Shown piece after piece: positions 1-9,089 of a stretch of DNA of 64,000 nucleotides. This stretch comes from CAYWOS01 sp964459985. Lineage in GTDB: Bacteria; Bacillota; Clostridia; Christensenellales; Aristaeellaceae. The stretch lies in contig CAYWOS010000006.1 in assembly GCA_964459985.1 (NCBI GenBank), forward strand, positions 1 to 64,000. The letters are read 5' to 3'. The notes beneath the pieces are model-generated. The model ran no database searches. It saw nothing but the letters and a program-made list of their open reading frames with translations, and was not told the origin of the DNA. The translations under genes were made by a program, and so were the position numbers. Position 1 is the first letter of the stretch. Every line of letters starts with the position of its first letter.

Positions 1-3
1 TCC

Positions 4-780
4 TCATTTCCTCCCGACGGCATACGCCCCGTATTCCGACGGAATGACCTGTACATTGTATTGTAACCCATCCAGCGCGTTTTGTAAATACCGCGCCAGC
101 ACGGGGACGAGCGGCGCTTCGGTGGCGAAATGCCCGGCGTCCATCAGCACGAAGTCGTCCATGACGGCGGCGACGGCGTTGTGATGCCTGACCTCGCCCG
201 TGATCATCGCGTCGGCGCCCAGCGTGATCGCCTCGTGATAGCCCTCGTCATACGAGCCGCCCGCGATGACGACGGATTGAAGGATTCTCCCCGGATCGCC
301 GTACACGCGCGTTTGCGTCCCGAGCGCGCGATTGACGGTTTCGGCGAACGCCGACGCCGCGACGGGACGCTCGAGCGCGCCGATCGCCATGTAGCCGTGC
401 ATGACGACGTCGCGGAGCGAAAGCAGCTTCGCCGCGCAGGCGCTGCCGCTCCACAGCGTTTGATCCAGATTGGTATGCGCCGCGATCAACGATATCCCGC
501 GCCTGATCATCGCGCAGAGCACGCGCGCCTCGGCGTCCTCCTCGACCATGCGTTTGCGTGCGTGGAACATCAGCGGATGATGCGTCACGATGAGCGTGCA
601 GCCCCATTTTTCGGCTTCCTCGACGACGTTCATCGTCGCGTCGAGCGCGACCAGCACACGCGGCGCAGCCGCCTCGCGCCTGCCCGCGAGCAGCCCTACG
701 TTGTCAAAACCCTCGCAAGTGTCCTCCGGGGCAATCTGATCAATGATCCTGCGGACATCCTCAACCGTCGGCGCAGACAC
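4..780 (-). CDS. Nif3-like dinuclear metal-centre protein (GTP cyclohydrolase I type 2 homologue, YqfO family)
   Basis: This 258-residue protein matches the short form of the Nif3/YqfO family, hexameric proteins with a two-metal site and a debated enzymatic role. Visible family motifs are GFDNVGLLAG near residue 25, THHPLMFH near 66-73 (metal-binding histidines), AAHTNLDQ near 100, and ITGEVRHHNA near 193-202 followed by DAGHFATE. The Cys-rich insertion domain found in longer homologues is absent. The start overlaps the end of trmK by 20 bases; the trmK-nif3 order is a common Firmicute pairing, so co-translation is likely. Family assignment is firm; the reaction is not known. Confidence 0.9.
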   Translation of the reverse strand: MSAPTVEDVRRIIDQIAPEDTCEGFDNVGLLAGRREAAAPRVLVALDATMNVVEEAEKWGCTLIVTHHPLMFHARKRMVEEDAEARVLCAMIRRGISLIAAHTNLDQTLWSGSACAAKLLSLRDVVMHGYMAIGALERPVAASAFAETVNRALGTQTRVYGDPGRILQSVVIAGGSYDEGYHEAITLGADAMITGEVRHHNAVAAVMDDFVLMDAGHFATEAPLVPVLARYLQNALDGLQYNVQVIPSEYGAYAVGRK

Positions 781-1420
781 GTTCGCATTCCTCCTCCAGC
801 CAGATCAAATGACGTTGGGCATCCTCGCTCCGATCGCGGGCGGTCACGTCGCGCCGCCACCTGACGAACGCGGGATAATGCTTCTCGCAACCGCGCGACA
901 GGCAGGGCCCCAGCAGCAATTCGCGCTCGGTGTACGCGGCGTCCCCCGGGACCGCGCGCAGGACGACGTAAAACCTGCCCTGCGCGCGCGCGATTTTCTC
1001 TTCATCTAAATGATACCCGATGGCGGCGACCGCCGCGCGCACGCGCATGAGCTCGGTCTGCGGCGACAGAACGAGCGCCGCGCCGCGCAGGAGCGGCCGC
1101 CCGTTCAGCAAAATGCGCTCGATGGTTTCGCCGCCCATACCCAGCACGGCGGCGGCCTGCGCAGGTTCGGTCAGCGCCTGAAAACCGTCGCCGAGCAGGA
1201 ATCGGGCGCGATCCGTCAGGCCGTGCCGCGCGATCAGCGCGCGCGCCTTGTCAAGCGGGCTTTCGCCGATGTCGGTGACGAGCATCCGCGCGCATTTTCC
1301 CGTTTCAAGCAGATAACATGACAACCGCCCATGATCGGCGCCGATATCGGCGCCCGTGTCACAGGCGGGAAAGAGCGAGGCGGCGGTGGTCAGCCGGTCG
1401 TCGAGCGCGGGCGGCTGCAT
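761..1420 (-). CDS. trmK: tRNA (adenine(22)-N1)-methyltransferase, TrmK family
   Basis: 219 residues with a class I SAM-dependent methyltransferase fold: DTGADIGADHG near residues 21-31 is motif I, followed by VTDIGESPLDKA near 48-59 and VLGMGGETI near 92-100, which is typical of TrmK (YqfN). The family methylates N1 of A22 in tRNAs in Gram-positive bacteria. A longer open frame extends upstream, but it runs inside sigA in another frame. I chose the ATG at 1420 because it overlaps the sigA stop by one base (TGATG), the usual sigA-trmK coupling. It overlaps nif3 downstream. Confidence 0.88.
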   Translation of the reverse strand: MQPPALDDRLTTAASLFPACDTGADIGADHGRLSCYLLETGKCARMLVTDIGESPLDKARALIARHGLTDRARFLLGDGFQALTEPAQAAAVLGMGGETIERILLNGRPLLRGAALVLSPQTELMRVRAAVAAIGYHLDEEKIARAQGRFYVVLRAVPGDAAYTERELLLGPCLSRGCEKHYPAFVRWRRDVTARDRSEDAQRHLIWLEEECERVCADG

Positions 1421-2514
1421 CAGTCCAGATAATCCTTGAGCTTCTTGCTGCGGCTGGGATGGCGCAATTTGCGCAGCGCTTTGGCCTCGATCTGACGGAT
1501 GCGCTCGCGCGTGACCTGGAAATCCTTGCCGACTTCCTCCAGCGTTCTCTGATGCCCGTCGTCCAGCCCGAAGCGCAGGCGCAGCACCTTTTTTTCGCGC
1601 GGCGTCAGCGTGTCCAGCACCTCCCAGAGCTGCTCCTTCATGAGCGCGTGGGAGGCCGCCTCGGCGGGCGCGGGCGCGGCTTCGTCCTCGATGAAATCGC
1701 CCAGATGGCTGTCCTCTTCCTCGCCGATGGGCGTTTCGAGCGATACGGGCTCCTGCGCGATCTTGATGATCTCCCGCACCTTGCCCTCGCTGATGCCCAT
1801 CGCCTTGGCGATTTCCTCGGGCGTCGGCTCGCGGCCGAATTCCTGCAAAAGCTGGCGCGAGGTGCGGATCAATTTGTTGATCGTCTCGACCATGTGCACG
1901 GGAATGCGGATGGTACGCGCCTGATCGGCGATGGCGCGCGTGATCGCCTGCCGAATCCACCACGTCGCGTAGGTGGAAAACTTGTAGCCCTTGCGGTAGT
2001 CGAATTTCTCGACCGCCTTGATCAATCCCAGATTGCCCTCCTGAATGAGATCGAGGAACAGCATGCCGCGCCCGACATAGCGCTTGGCGATGGAAACGAC
2101 CAGACGGAGGTTCGCCTCGGCGAGCTTTTTCTTGGCTTCCTCGTCGCCGTTCTCCATGCGCTGGGCAAGCTGCGTTTCCTCGTCGGGCGTGAGCAGGGGC
2201 ACGCGCCCGATTTCTTTGAGATACATGCGCACGGGGTCGTCAATGCTGATGCCCTCGGGCGCCGACAGATCGATATCCTCGATCACGGGTTCGGGCGTCG
2301 CCGCCGCCTCGGGATCGTTGTCGCGCGTGACGTTGACGCCGAGCGCCTCGAAGGTTTCCAGAATGTTGTCAAACTGCTCGGGATCGATTTCAAAGGTGGC
2401 AAGTTGAGAAATGATCTCGTTGTACGTCAATACGCCCTTGGATTTACCAAGCTCAAACAGTTCGTTCAGCTTTGATTGCCGTAATTCATCTGGCTGAGCG
2501 GTCAAAGTTGTCAC
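1420..2514 (-). CDS. sigA: RNA polymerase primary sigma factor SigA (RpoD)
   Basis: 364 residues. The order of regions is a short 1.1 with an acidic linker (residues 1-90), region 1.2 (DPVRMYLKEIGRVPLLT), regions 2.1-2.4 (LRLVVSIAKRYVGRG, FSTYATWWIRQAI), region 3, and regions 4.1-4.2 (LTPREKKVLRLRFGL, TRERIRQIEAKALRKLRHP). Region 2.4 and the 4.2 helix-turn-helix are intact, so it should read TTGACA/TATAAT promoters, which fits the promoters seen in this window. It lies 13 bases after dnaG and its stop overlaps the trmK start. Confidence 0.98.
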   Translation of the reverse strand: MTTLTAQPDELRQSKLNELFELGKSKGVLTYNEIISQLATFEIDPEQFDNILETFEALGVNVTRDNDPEAAATPEPVIEDIDLSAPEGISIDDPVRMYLKEIGRVPLLTPDEETQLAQRMENGDEEAKKKLAEANLRLVVSIAKRYVGRGMLFLDLIQEGNLGLIKAVEKFDYRKGYKFSTYATWWIRQAITRAIADQARTIRIPVHMVETINKLIRTSRQLLQEFGREPTPEEIAKAMGISEGKVREIIKIAQEPVSLETPIGEEEDSHLGDFIEDEAAPAPAEAASHALMKEQLWEVLDTLTPREKKVLRLRFGLDDGHQRTLEEVGKDFQVTRERIRQIEAKALRKLRHPSRSKKLKDYLD

Positions 2515-2527
2515 TCCTCTCCTGCCG

Positions 2528-4288
2528 TTAGCGACCCTGTTTCTTCAGTCGGGACAATTCCGCCGATTGCTTCATGATTTCCTTGAGGATGCCCTGTTTT
2601 TCGTTTGCATCGTCCGCCGCGCGCATCCTCTCGTTCATATCGGCGATCGATCGGGCAAGACGCTTGATCTTGACGGCGTTCAGGCAGTCGGCGACGCCCG
2701 AGAGCAGGCTTTCGTCGCTTTGATTCTCCGTCGCGCCGGCGAACACCTGCCCGGCGAGGCTCATCGTTTCGGGATCATCGATCCCGGAAAGCAGATCGGC
2801 GGGCGTTTGACCGGCGAGCAGTCCCCGCGCCAGCGCGCGCAGCGCCGGATGGTCGAAATCGTCCTCGGTCACGGCGCCCTGCGGCACGCGCCCGGTGGCG
2901 AGCAGCGCGACGAGCGTCTCTTCCGCCGTTGAACGCTCCCCTTCGCCCCGCGCGCGCTTTGTCAGGGAGTTTTCCCGTGATTTTCCTTGAATATACTTGG
3001 TTTCGGGCGCTTTGACGCCCATTTGCGCGACGAGCACCTCGCGGCTGAAGCCCGTCTCGACGGCGAGCGTCGTCAGGTAGTTCTCCAGCTCGACCGGCTC
3101 GCGCACTTTGTTGAGCAGTACGGCGCATTTTTTCGCGTACTCCGTCCGCCCCTCCTGCGTGGACAGATCGCACGTTTTCTTCACGCGCGCCATGCGGAAG
3201 GCGACGCCCGTGATCGGCTTGACGGCGTCGAACGCCTCGGGGCCGTCGCGCCGGATCAGTTCGTCCGGGTCCATGCCGTCGGGAAAGACCAGCACGCGCG
3301 CCGGGATGCTCTCCGCCTCGAAGATGTCAAGCGCCCGCTCGATGGCGTGCTGCCCCGGCTCGTCGCCGTCATAGGCGACGTGGATTTCGGGCGCGAAGCG
3401 CTTGAGCAATCGCGCCTGCTCGGTCGTCAGCGAGGTGCCGAGCGTCGCCACGACGCCCTGAACGCCGCTTTGCGACAGCGCCACCACGTCCATATACCCC
3501 TCGACGAGCACCACGCGGCGCAGATCGCGCAGTTTCCTGAGTAAATTGACGGCGTACACGCCCCGGCGCTTGTTGAACACCAAGGTGTCGGCGGTGTTCA
3601 GGTACTTGGGTTGCGCGTCGCCCATCGCCCGTCCGCCGAAGCCCAGCACGCTTCCCTGCAGATCGATGATGGGAAAAATCACGCGGCCCCTGAACATGTC
3701 AAAGACAGTATCGGGTTTTTGCACCACCAGTCCGGCAAGCCGCATTTCCTCCGCCGTAAAGCCCATGTCCGTCAGGCGCTTGTACAGCGAGTCCCACGCT
3801 TCGTCGGCGTATCCCAGCCCGAATTTACGGATCACGCGGTCGTTCAGCCCGCGATGATACAGGTAATCAAGCGCGCGCCTGCCCTCCTCCGCCCACAGCG
3901 CCTCGTGATACAGGCGCGCCGCCTCGCGGTTGGCGGCGAGCAGGCGTTCGCGCTGCGAGCGTCGCTTCTCGTAATCGGGATCGTCCCGCAATTCGGGAAC
4001 GGGCAGGTGCGCGCGCTCGGCCAGCAGCTTGGCGGCGTCCTGAAAGCCGAGCCGTTCCATCTCCATCACGAAATGAATCACGTTGCCGCCCGCCTTGCAG
4101 CCGAAGCAGTAGTACACGTTCATTTCGGGGTTGACCGAGAAGGACGGCGTCTTTTCGTTGTGAAAGGGGCACAGCCCCCAATACCGGCCGCCGTTTCGCT
4201 TGAGCGGCAGGTAGGACGAAACGACCTGAACGATGTCGGTGCGGGCGTACAGCTCGTTCAGCCATTCGGATGGAAACCTGCCCGCCAT
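2528..4288 (-). CDS. dnaG: DNA primase DnaG
   Basis: 586 residues. An N-terminal CHC2 zinc-binding domain (CPFHNEKTPSF near residue 40 and YCFGCKAGGNVI near 60) is followed by the catalytic core with GFGGRAMG near 216, the TOPRIM domain (LVEGYMDVV near 261, AYDGDEPGQHA near 305) and a C-terminal helicase-interaction region. It makes RNA primers for replication. It sits directly before sigA, the classical macromolecular-synthesis arrangement, here without rpsU and with a dGTPase-like gene upstream. Confidence 0.97.
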   Translation of the reverse strand: MAGRFPSEWLNELYARTDIVQVVSSYLPLKRNGGRYWGLCPFHNEKTPSFSVNPEMNVYYCFGCKAGGNVIHFVMEMERLGFQDAAKLLAERAHLPVPELRDDPDYEKRRSQRERLLAANREAARLYHEALWAEEGRRALDYLYHRGLNDRVIRKFGLGYADEAWDSLYKRLTDMGFTAEEMRLAGLVVQKPDTVFDMFRGRVIFPIIDLQGSVLGFGGRAMGDAQPKYLNTADTLVFNKRRGVYAVNLLRKLRDLRRVVLVEGYMDVVALSQSGVQGVVATLGTSLTTEQARLLKRFAPEIHVAYDGDEPGQHAIERALDIFEAESIPARVLVFPDGMDPDELIRRDGPEAFDAVKPITGVAFRMARVKKTCDLSTQEGRTEYAKKCAVLLNKVREPVELENYLTTLAVETGFSREVLVAQMGVKAPETKYIQGKSRENSLTKRARGEGERSTAEETLVALLATGRVPQGAVTEDDFDHPALRALARGLLAGQTPADLLSGIDDPETMSLAGQVFAGATENQSDESLLSGVADCLNAVKIKRLARSIADMNERMRAADDANEKQGILKEIMKQSAELSRLKKQGR

Positions 4289-4389
4289 TCGCCCTCACCC
4301 GCTTTCCTTCATTCGCCGCCTGACGGAATTATCCTGCAAACCTTGTCGGATTTTCTGTGATTACGGCGCTTTTCGCCGGATTTCGCCGC

Positions 4390-5391
4390 TTACAGCACGG
4401 AAAACGCCGAGGGCAAAAACAGCGAATTATAGACGCGCATGGCGTAGCGGTCGGTCATACAGGCGATGTAATCGGTCACGGCGCGCTCGGTGCCCTCGCG
4501 GTAGGCGATCTCGACGTATTCGAGCGGCATTTTTCCGGGCTGTTCGAGAAAGAAACGGAACAGCGCAGTCAGCACATGCTCGCATTTCATTTCCTCCTCG
4601 GAGCGCCATTTGTCCTGATACACGCGCTCGAACAGGAAAGCGCGCATCTCGTCGGTCGCCTGCTGCACCTCGTCGCCCATCGCGACATACGCGCGCCCCC
4701 GGCTCACGCGGACGATATCCGATATCATGGTGTTGATTCGCTCGCCGTGGGTCGCGCCCAGCACTGAAACGGCGCGGCGCGGCAGCTCGAAGGCGCGCAG
4801 CACGCCGGCGCGAATGGCGTCGTCGATATCATGGTTGATGTACGCGATGCGATCGGCGCGCGCGACGCACTCGCCCTCGAGCGTTGCGGGCTTGAGCGTG
4901 CCGCAGTGGTTCACGATGCCGTCCCGCACTTCCCACGTCAGGTTCAGCCCCTCGCCGTTCTCGATTGTTTCCACGACGCGCAGGCTTTGCTCGTTATGCG
5001 CGAAACCGTCGTGGTTGAGCTTGGAAAGAACGCGCTCGCCGATATGCCCGAACGGCGTATGCCCCAGATCGTGCCCCAGCGCGATCGCCTCGGTCAGATC
5101 CTCGTTGAGACACAGGCAGCGCGCCAGCGTGCGCGCCACCTGCGACACTTCGAGCGTATGCGTCAGCCGCGTGCGGTAATGATCGCCCTCGGGCGATATG
5201 AACACCTGCGTTTTGAACTTAAGGCGGCGGAAGCTTTTGCAGTGGATGATGCGATCCCTGTCGCGCTGGAAGCAGGTGCGAAGCGGGCAGGGCGTCATCG
5301 GGCGCTCGCGCCCGCGGCTGTCCGCGCTGCAAACGGCGCGCTCGCACAAGTACATCCGCTCGCGCTCCTCGATTTCCTCCCGAATGGTCAT
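4390..5391 (-). CDS. dgt: Deoxyguanosinetriphosphate triphosphohydrolase-like protein (HD domain)
   Basis: 333 residues from the chosen ATG at 5391, which follows a GGGGAGGG ribosome site; an in-frame upstream start at 5424 lacks one. The HD metal-binding signature is clear: RTRLTHTLEVSQ (first His), then ALGHDLGHTPFGHIGE (HD pair) and YINHDIDDAIRAG. Family members hydrolyse dNTPs to deoxynucleosides and triphosphate. dgt-like genes precede dnaG in many Clostridia, as here (about 100 bases apart), so it is probably the first gene of the dgt-dnaG-sigA operon. Confidence 0.92.
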   Translation of the reverse strand: MTIREEIEERERMYLCERAVCSADSRGRERPMTPCPLRTCFQRDRDRIIHCKSFRRLKFKTQVFISPEGDHYRTRLTHTLEVSQVARTLARCLCLNEDLTEAIALGHDLGHTPFGHIGERVLSKLNHDGFAHNEQSLRVVETIENGEGLNLTWEVRDGIVNHCGTLKPATLEGECVARADRIAYINHDIDDAIRAGVLRAFELPRRAVSVLGATHGERINTMISDIVRVSRGRAYVAMGDEVQQATDEMRAFLFERVYQDKWRSEEEMKCEHVLTALFRFFLEQPGKMPLEYVEIAYREGTERAVTDYIACMTDRYAMRVYNSLFLPSAFSVL

Positions 5392-5442
5392 CCCCGTCCC
5401 TCCCCTCGCCCGACGCCCTTTCATTCGCTGTCGCCTCGCCCG

Positions 5443-5464
5443 ATTCCTGCATACATTCCTGCAT
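5443..5464. repeat. Tandem 10-base repeat upstream of dgt
   Basis: ATTCCTGCAT occurs twice with a 12-base period, next to a TATAAAT-like element (5463-5469, minus strand). It could be an operator for the dgt-dnaG-sigA operon. No good -35 box accompanies it, so this is a weak regulatory inference. Confidence 0.35.
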
Positions 5465-5484
5465 TTATACAGATTGAGGCGCGC

Positions 5485-5509
5485 AAAAAGGCCGCCGCAG
5501 CGCGGCGAC
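5485..5509 (-). terminator. Rho-independent terminator of serC-serA
   Basis: On the minus strand GTCGCCGC pairs with GCGGCGGC around a 3-base loop and is followed by CTTTTTG. It lies 23 bases after the serA stop. Confidence 0.8.
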
Positions 5510-5531
5510 CCGATGGATTGTCAAACGTGGT

Positions 5532-6701
5532 TTATCGCCCTTCGATCACGCGGACGCGGATGATGCCGTCGATGCCGCCGAGCGACGACACGATATCGGA
5601 GGGCACGCCGCCGCGAATTTCAACGATGGTGTAGGCGAAATCGCCCTTGGAGCGGTTGAGCATGTTTTCGATGTTGATGTTTTTGCCCGACACGAGCGAG
5701 GAAATCTGGGACAGCATGCTCGGCTTGTTCTCATGCATGACGCACAGCCGCGCGTCGCCGTCGTGCGGCATGGAGGCGTCGGGGTAATTGACGCTGTTTT
5801 TGATGTTGCCGTTGGTCAGGTACTCGTCCAGCTCGTGCGCCGCCATGACCGCGCAGTTGTCCTCGGCTTCCTCGGTGGACGCGCCCAGATGCGGTATGGC
5901 GATCACGCCGCGGACGCCCAGAATGTCCTCGGTCGGGAAATCGGTCACGTACCGGGCGACCGTTCCGTTTTCAAGCGCTTCCTTCAGATCCTTCATCACG
6001 ACGAGGTCGGCGCGGGAAAGATTGATGACGCGCGCGCCCTTCTTCATCCGCGCGAACACGCCGGCGTTCAGGAAGCCCTTGGTTTCCGCCGTTGCCGGGA
6101 TATGCAGCGTGATATAGTCGCAGGTCTCGAAGATTTCGTCGTAGCTCGCCGCCTTCTGTACCGAGCGCGACAGGCTCCACGCCGCCTCGACGGTGATGTA
6201 CGGGTCAAAGCCCACGACGTTCATGCCCATGTTCTTGGCGGCGTTGGCGACCAGACCGCCGATGGCGCCCAGACCGATCACGCCCAGCTTCTTGCCTTCG
6301 ATCTCGCTGCCGGCAAAGGCGGACTTGCCCTTCTCGACCGCCGCCGCCACGCCCTGCGTGCCGGCAAGCGTTTTCGCCCACTCGATGCCGCCCACGATAT
6401 CGCGCGCGGCAAGCAGCAGCGAGGCGATGGTCAATTCCTTGACGCCGTTGGCGTTGGCGCCCGGCGTATTGAACACCACGACGCCCTTTTTCGCGCACTC
6501 CGCGACCGGGATGTTGTTGACGCCCGCGCCGGCGCGCGCGATGGCGAGCAGATGATCGGGGAACGCCATATCGTGCATCACGGCGGAGCGCACCATGATG
6601 GCGTCGGGGTTCTGCACGTCGGCGGAAACCTCGTATTTCGCGGGCGGGAGCACGTCGGTGCCCACCTTGGCGATTTTGTTGAGCAGTTGGACCTTCATCA
6701 T
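5532..6701 (-). CDS. serA: D-3-phosphoglycerate dehydrogenase with C-terminal ACT domain
   Basis: 389 residues, the short form with one C-terminal ACT domain. The catalytic core shows RAGAGVNNIPV near 56-66, the NAD-binding loop GVIGLGAIGGLVA near 140, and the catalytic region IPHLGASTEEAE near 270-281 (Glu and His of the dyad). The ACT domain begins near residue 318 (ARLCVMHENKPSMLSQI). It oxidises 3-phosphoglycerate as the first step of serine synthesis. The ATG at 6701 has AAGGAGG 8 bases upstream. The gene lies 3 bases after serC, so the two are co-transcribed. Confidence 0.96.
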   Translation of the reverse strand: MMKVQLLNKIAKVGTDVLPPAKYEVSADVQNPDAIMVRSAVMHDMAFPDHLLAIARAGAGVNNIPVAECAKKGVVVFNTPGANANGVKELTIASLLLAARDIVGGIEWAKTLAGTQGVAAAVEKGKSAFAGSEIEGKKLGVIGLGAIGGLVANAAKNMGMNVVGFDPYITVEAAWSLSRSVQKAASYDEIFETCDYITLHIPATAETKGFLNAGVFARMKKGARVINLSRADLVVMKDLKEALENGTVARYVTDFPTEDILGVRGVIAIPHLGASTEEAEDNCAVMAAHELDEYLTNGNIKNSVNYPDASMPHDGDARLCVMHENKPSMLSQISSLVSGKNINIENMLNRSKGDFAYTIVEIRGGVPSDIVSSLGGIDGIIRVRVIEGR

Positions 6702-6704
6702 GGT

Positions 6705-7796
6705 TCAGCCCTCCTTCGGATTGTTCGCGGCGAATTCCTTCATGAACGCGACGAGCGCCTCGACGCCGCAGATCGGCATGGCGTTATAGATGGACGCGCG
6801 CATGCCGCCGACCGAGCGGTGTCCCTTGATGTTTTTAATGCCCGCTTTCGCCGCTTCGGAGGCGAATTTCTTGTCGAGATCGGGCACGCCGGTCACGAAC
6901 GTCACGTTCATCATCGAGCGGCACGGCTTTTGCGCGGGCGCGGCGTAATAGGATTGGCTGTCCAGATAATCGTAGAGGACGGCCGCCTTTTCCCGGTTCA
7001 CATCGCGCATGGCGGACAGACCGCCGTTCTCCAGAAGCCACTCGAACACCAGTTTCGCCATGTAGATGCCATAGCAGGGCGGCGTGTTGTACATCGAATC
7101 GTTGTCCGCCATCGTTTTGTAATCGAGCATCGCCGGCGTGATGGGGCGCGATTTGCCGATCAGGTCCTCCCGAACGATCACAATGGTCAGCCCGGCGGGC
7201 GCGACGTTCTTCTGCGCGCCGGCGTAGATCAGCCCGAACCTGCTCACATCGATCGGCTCGGAAAGAATGCAGCTGGACATGTCGGCGACCAGCGGAATAT
7301 CGCCGGTATCGGGAATGTAATTCCATTTTGTGCCGTAAATGGTGTTGTTGAAGCAGATGTGGACATAATCGGCGTCGGGGCGGAAGTCGGCCTTCGTCAG
7401 GAGCGGGACGTAGGTGTTGTTGAGATCCTCGGAGGACGCGACGAGCCGCACGTCGCCGTATTTCTTCGCCTCGGAATACGCCTTTTTGGAAAACTGACCG
7501 GTGACGACGTAATCAGCCTTGCCCGAGCCGTTCATCAGGTTGAGCGGCACGGCGGCGAACTGCGTCGACGCGCCGCCCTGAAGGAAGAGTATCTTGTAGT
7601 TATCGGGGATGGCCATGAGCGCGCGAAGCTCTTCCATCGCCTTGAAGATAATAGCCTCGTAATCGGGCGATCGGTGACTCATCTCCATGACCGACATGCC
7701 GCTTTCGCCGTATGAGACCAACTCGGAAGCCGCCTTTTCCAATACCGGAAGGGGGAGCATGGACGGACCTGCGGAGAAGTTGTAAACCCTGTTCAT
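6705..7796 (-). CDS. serC: Phosphoserine aminotransferase
   Basis: 363 residues from the ATG at 7796 (GGAGG 9 bases upstream); a longer frame reaching 7910 runs through the leader hairpin and is not used. The class V aminotransferase signature is present: NFSAGPSMLP at the N-terminus, LFLQGGASTQFAAVPLNL near 70-88, and IYAGAQKNVAPAG near 189-201, containing the PLP lysine. It converts phosphohydroxypyruvate to phosphoserine. It is the first gene of serC-serA. The N-terminus lacks any extension and the length is normal. Confidence 0.97.
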   Translation of the reverse strand: MNRVYNFSAGPSMLPLPVLEKAASELVSYGESGMSVMEMSHRSPDYEAIIFKAMEELRALMAIPDNYKILFLQGGASTQFAAVPLNLMNGSGKADYVVTGQFSKKAYSEAKKYGDVRLVASSEDLNNTYVPLLTKADFRPDADYVHICFNNTIYGTKWNYIPDTGDIPLVADMSSCILSEPIDVSRFGLIYAGAQKNVAPAGLTIVIVREDLIGKSRPITPAMLDYKTMADNDSMYNTPPCYGIYMAKLVFEWLLENGGLSAMRDVNREKAAVLYDYLDSQSYYAAPAQKPCRSMMNVTFVTGVPDLDKKFASEAAKAGIKNIKGHRSVGGMRASIYNAMPICGVEALVAFMKEFAANNPKEG

Positions 7797-7827
7797 GTGT
7801 CGAGCCTCCAATCGTTCAATCAATAAA

Positions 7828-7851
7828 CCCAAAGGCATTGTAGCCTTTGGG
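7828..7851 (-). promoter_or_regulatory. Hairpin in the serC leader
   Basis: A perfect 9-base-pair inverted repeat (CCCAAAGGC and its complement) with a 6-base loop lies about 30 bases before the serC start, followed on the minus strand by TTTATTGATT. It may be an attenuator or a stabilising 5' hairpin. No leader peptide or known riboswitch fold was recognised. Confidence 0.5.
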
Positions 7852-7950
7852 CGATAACGCGTCAATACGCTGAAGTGTTCTTTTTCTGCATTTATGTATA
7901 CAATTAACAATCAGGCGCAATTTACAACAGATCATACATCATTTTGCGCG

Positions 7951-9021
7951 TTATTTCGATGTCGCTCCAAGCGATTTTGCATAATTCGACATTCCATCCG
8001 TCATGAGCACGCCGCGATCGTTCGTTACCACCAGCGCGTCGACGCCCTCCATGCCTTCGGCGAAGGCGATCGCCTCCTCGGGCGGCATGAGGAACAGCGC
8101 GGTAGAGAGCAGATCGGCGAGCGCCGAATCCTCCGTCACGACGGTGACGGCGCGCATGTTCGTCGCCGGGAACAGCGTATCGGGCGATATAATATGATGA
8201 TAGCGTTCGCCGTCCACGACGTAAAAGCGCTGATAATCGCCGCTCGTCACGGCGCAGCGACCGGCGAAGTACAGGACATCCATGCTTCCGCCGCCGCCGA
8301 ACACCGCCTCGTCGGGGTCCTGCACGCTGACGCCCCAGCGCAGCCTGCCGTCCATCGGCGCTTTCCCCGCCACGATGTTGCCGCCGGCGCTCAATATAAA
8401 GGAGGGCATCGCGGATTGCATCAGCATGTCGCCCGCCAGCCCGGCGGCGTAACCCTTGGCGACGGCGCCAACGTCGAGCTTGAGCAGGGGATCGGCGAAA
8501 TACACCGTCTGATTCACGGGATCGAGGATCACATCGTCGATATCCGTGTGCTCCGCCGCCGCTTTCAGCCTGTCAAGCGGCGGGAGCGCGGCGGACGCGG
8601 GGTCCATTTCGGCGGCGTCGCGGTAATCATGCCAGACGGACAGCACGGCGCCCATGGCGATATTCACCTTGCCGCCCGTCAGCGGCTGCGTTTCCTTGCA
8701 GTAGGCGATCAGATCGAACAGTTCGCTCTCAACGCGAACGGGCGATTTCGCGGCCTCCTGATTCAGCCGATAAACGTTCGTGACGCCGGCGTAGGGCGTG
8801 TACTGATCATAGAGCCGATGCAGACGCGAAAACAAATCGCGCGCGCGCGCCGTCGTCTCGTCGAACTCCGCCTGCGAGCGCGCGAAGCCGATGATCGTCA
8901 CGACGGTGTCGAACGTGTCGTAAAACGACATGGTGTACTTTTCATACGCCGCCGCGCAGCCCGTCAGCGACAGGCACAAAAGCGCGGCGATCAGCAGCGA
9001 AGAAAGCGGTTTTTTCAACAT
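7951..9021 (-). CDS. apbE: FAD:protein FMN transferase (ApbE family lipoprotein)
   Basis: 356 residues from the ATG at 9021. A lipoprotein signal peptide ends at the LTGC lipobox (Cys22), placing the enzyme outside the membrane. ApbE motifs are present: the AKSPVRV region, VGAVAKGYAAG near 211-221 (the GxAKGYA signature), and the HIISPDT stretch near 277. The family attaches FMN covalently to Thr in D-x-x-(S/T)-G-A-T motifs of extracytosolic proteins. The natural substrate is the multi-domain FMN-binding protein at 10903-12726, which carries several such motifs. Confidence 0.95.
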   Translation of the reverse strand: MLKKPLSSLLIAALLCLSLTGCAAAYEKYTMSFYDTFDTVVTIIGFARSQAEFDETTARARDLFSRLHRLYDQYTPYAGVTNVYRLNQEAAKSPVRVESELFDLIAYCKETQPLTGGKVNIAMGAVLSVWHDYRDAAEMDPASAALPPLDRLKAAAEHTDIDDVILDPVNQTVYFADPLLKLDVGAVAKGYAAGLAGDMLMQSAMPSFILSAGGNIVAGKAPMDGRLRWGVSVQDPDEAVFGGGGSMDVLYFAGRCAVTSGDYQRFYVVDGERYHHIISPDTLFPATNMRAVTVVTEDSALADLLSTALFLMPPEEAIAFAEGMEGVDALVVTNDRGVLMTDGMSNYAKSLGATSK

Positions 9022-9038
9022 GAATCCCCTCATATTCC

Positions 9039-9068
9039 GAAAAATGGGGACTGCGTGAAGCAGCCCCC
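9039..9068 (-). terminator. Terminator or attenuator between the small lipoprotein gene and apbE
   Basis: On the minus strand GGGGGCTGC pairs with GCAGTCCCC around TTCAC and is followed by ATTTTTC. Placed between two same-strand genes, it probably lowers read-through into apbE. Confidence 0.7.
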
Positions 9069-9089
9069 ATCCGGTTGACGAAACAAAAC

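Noticed and set aside
1421..1963. N-terminal extension of trmK upstream of 1420
   Set aside because: The extension is sigA read in another frame; the TGATG junction supports the start at 1420.
5733..7715. Long plus-strand open frame opposite serA and serC
   Set aside because: Shadow frame; serA and serC on minus are certain.
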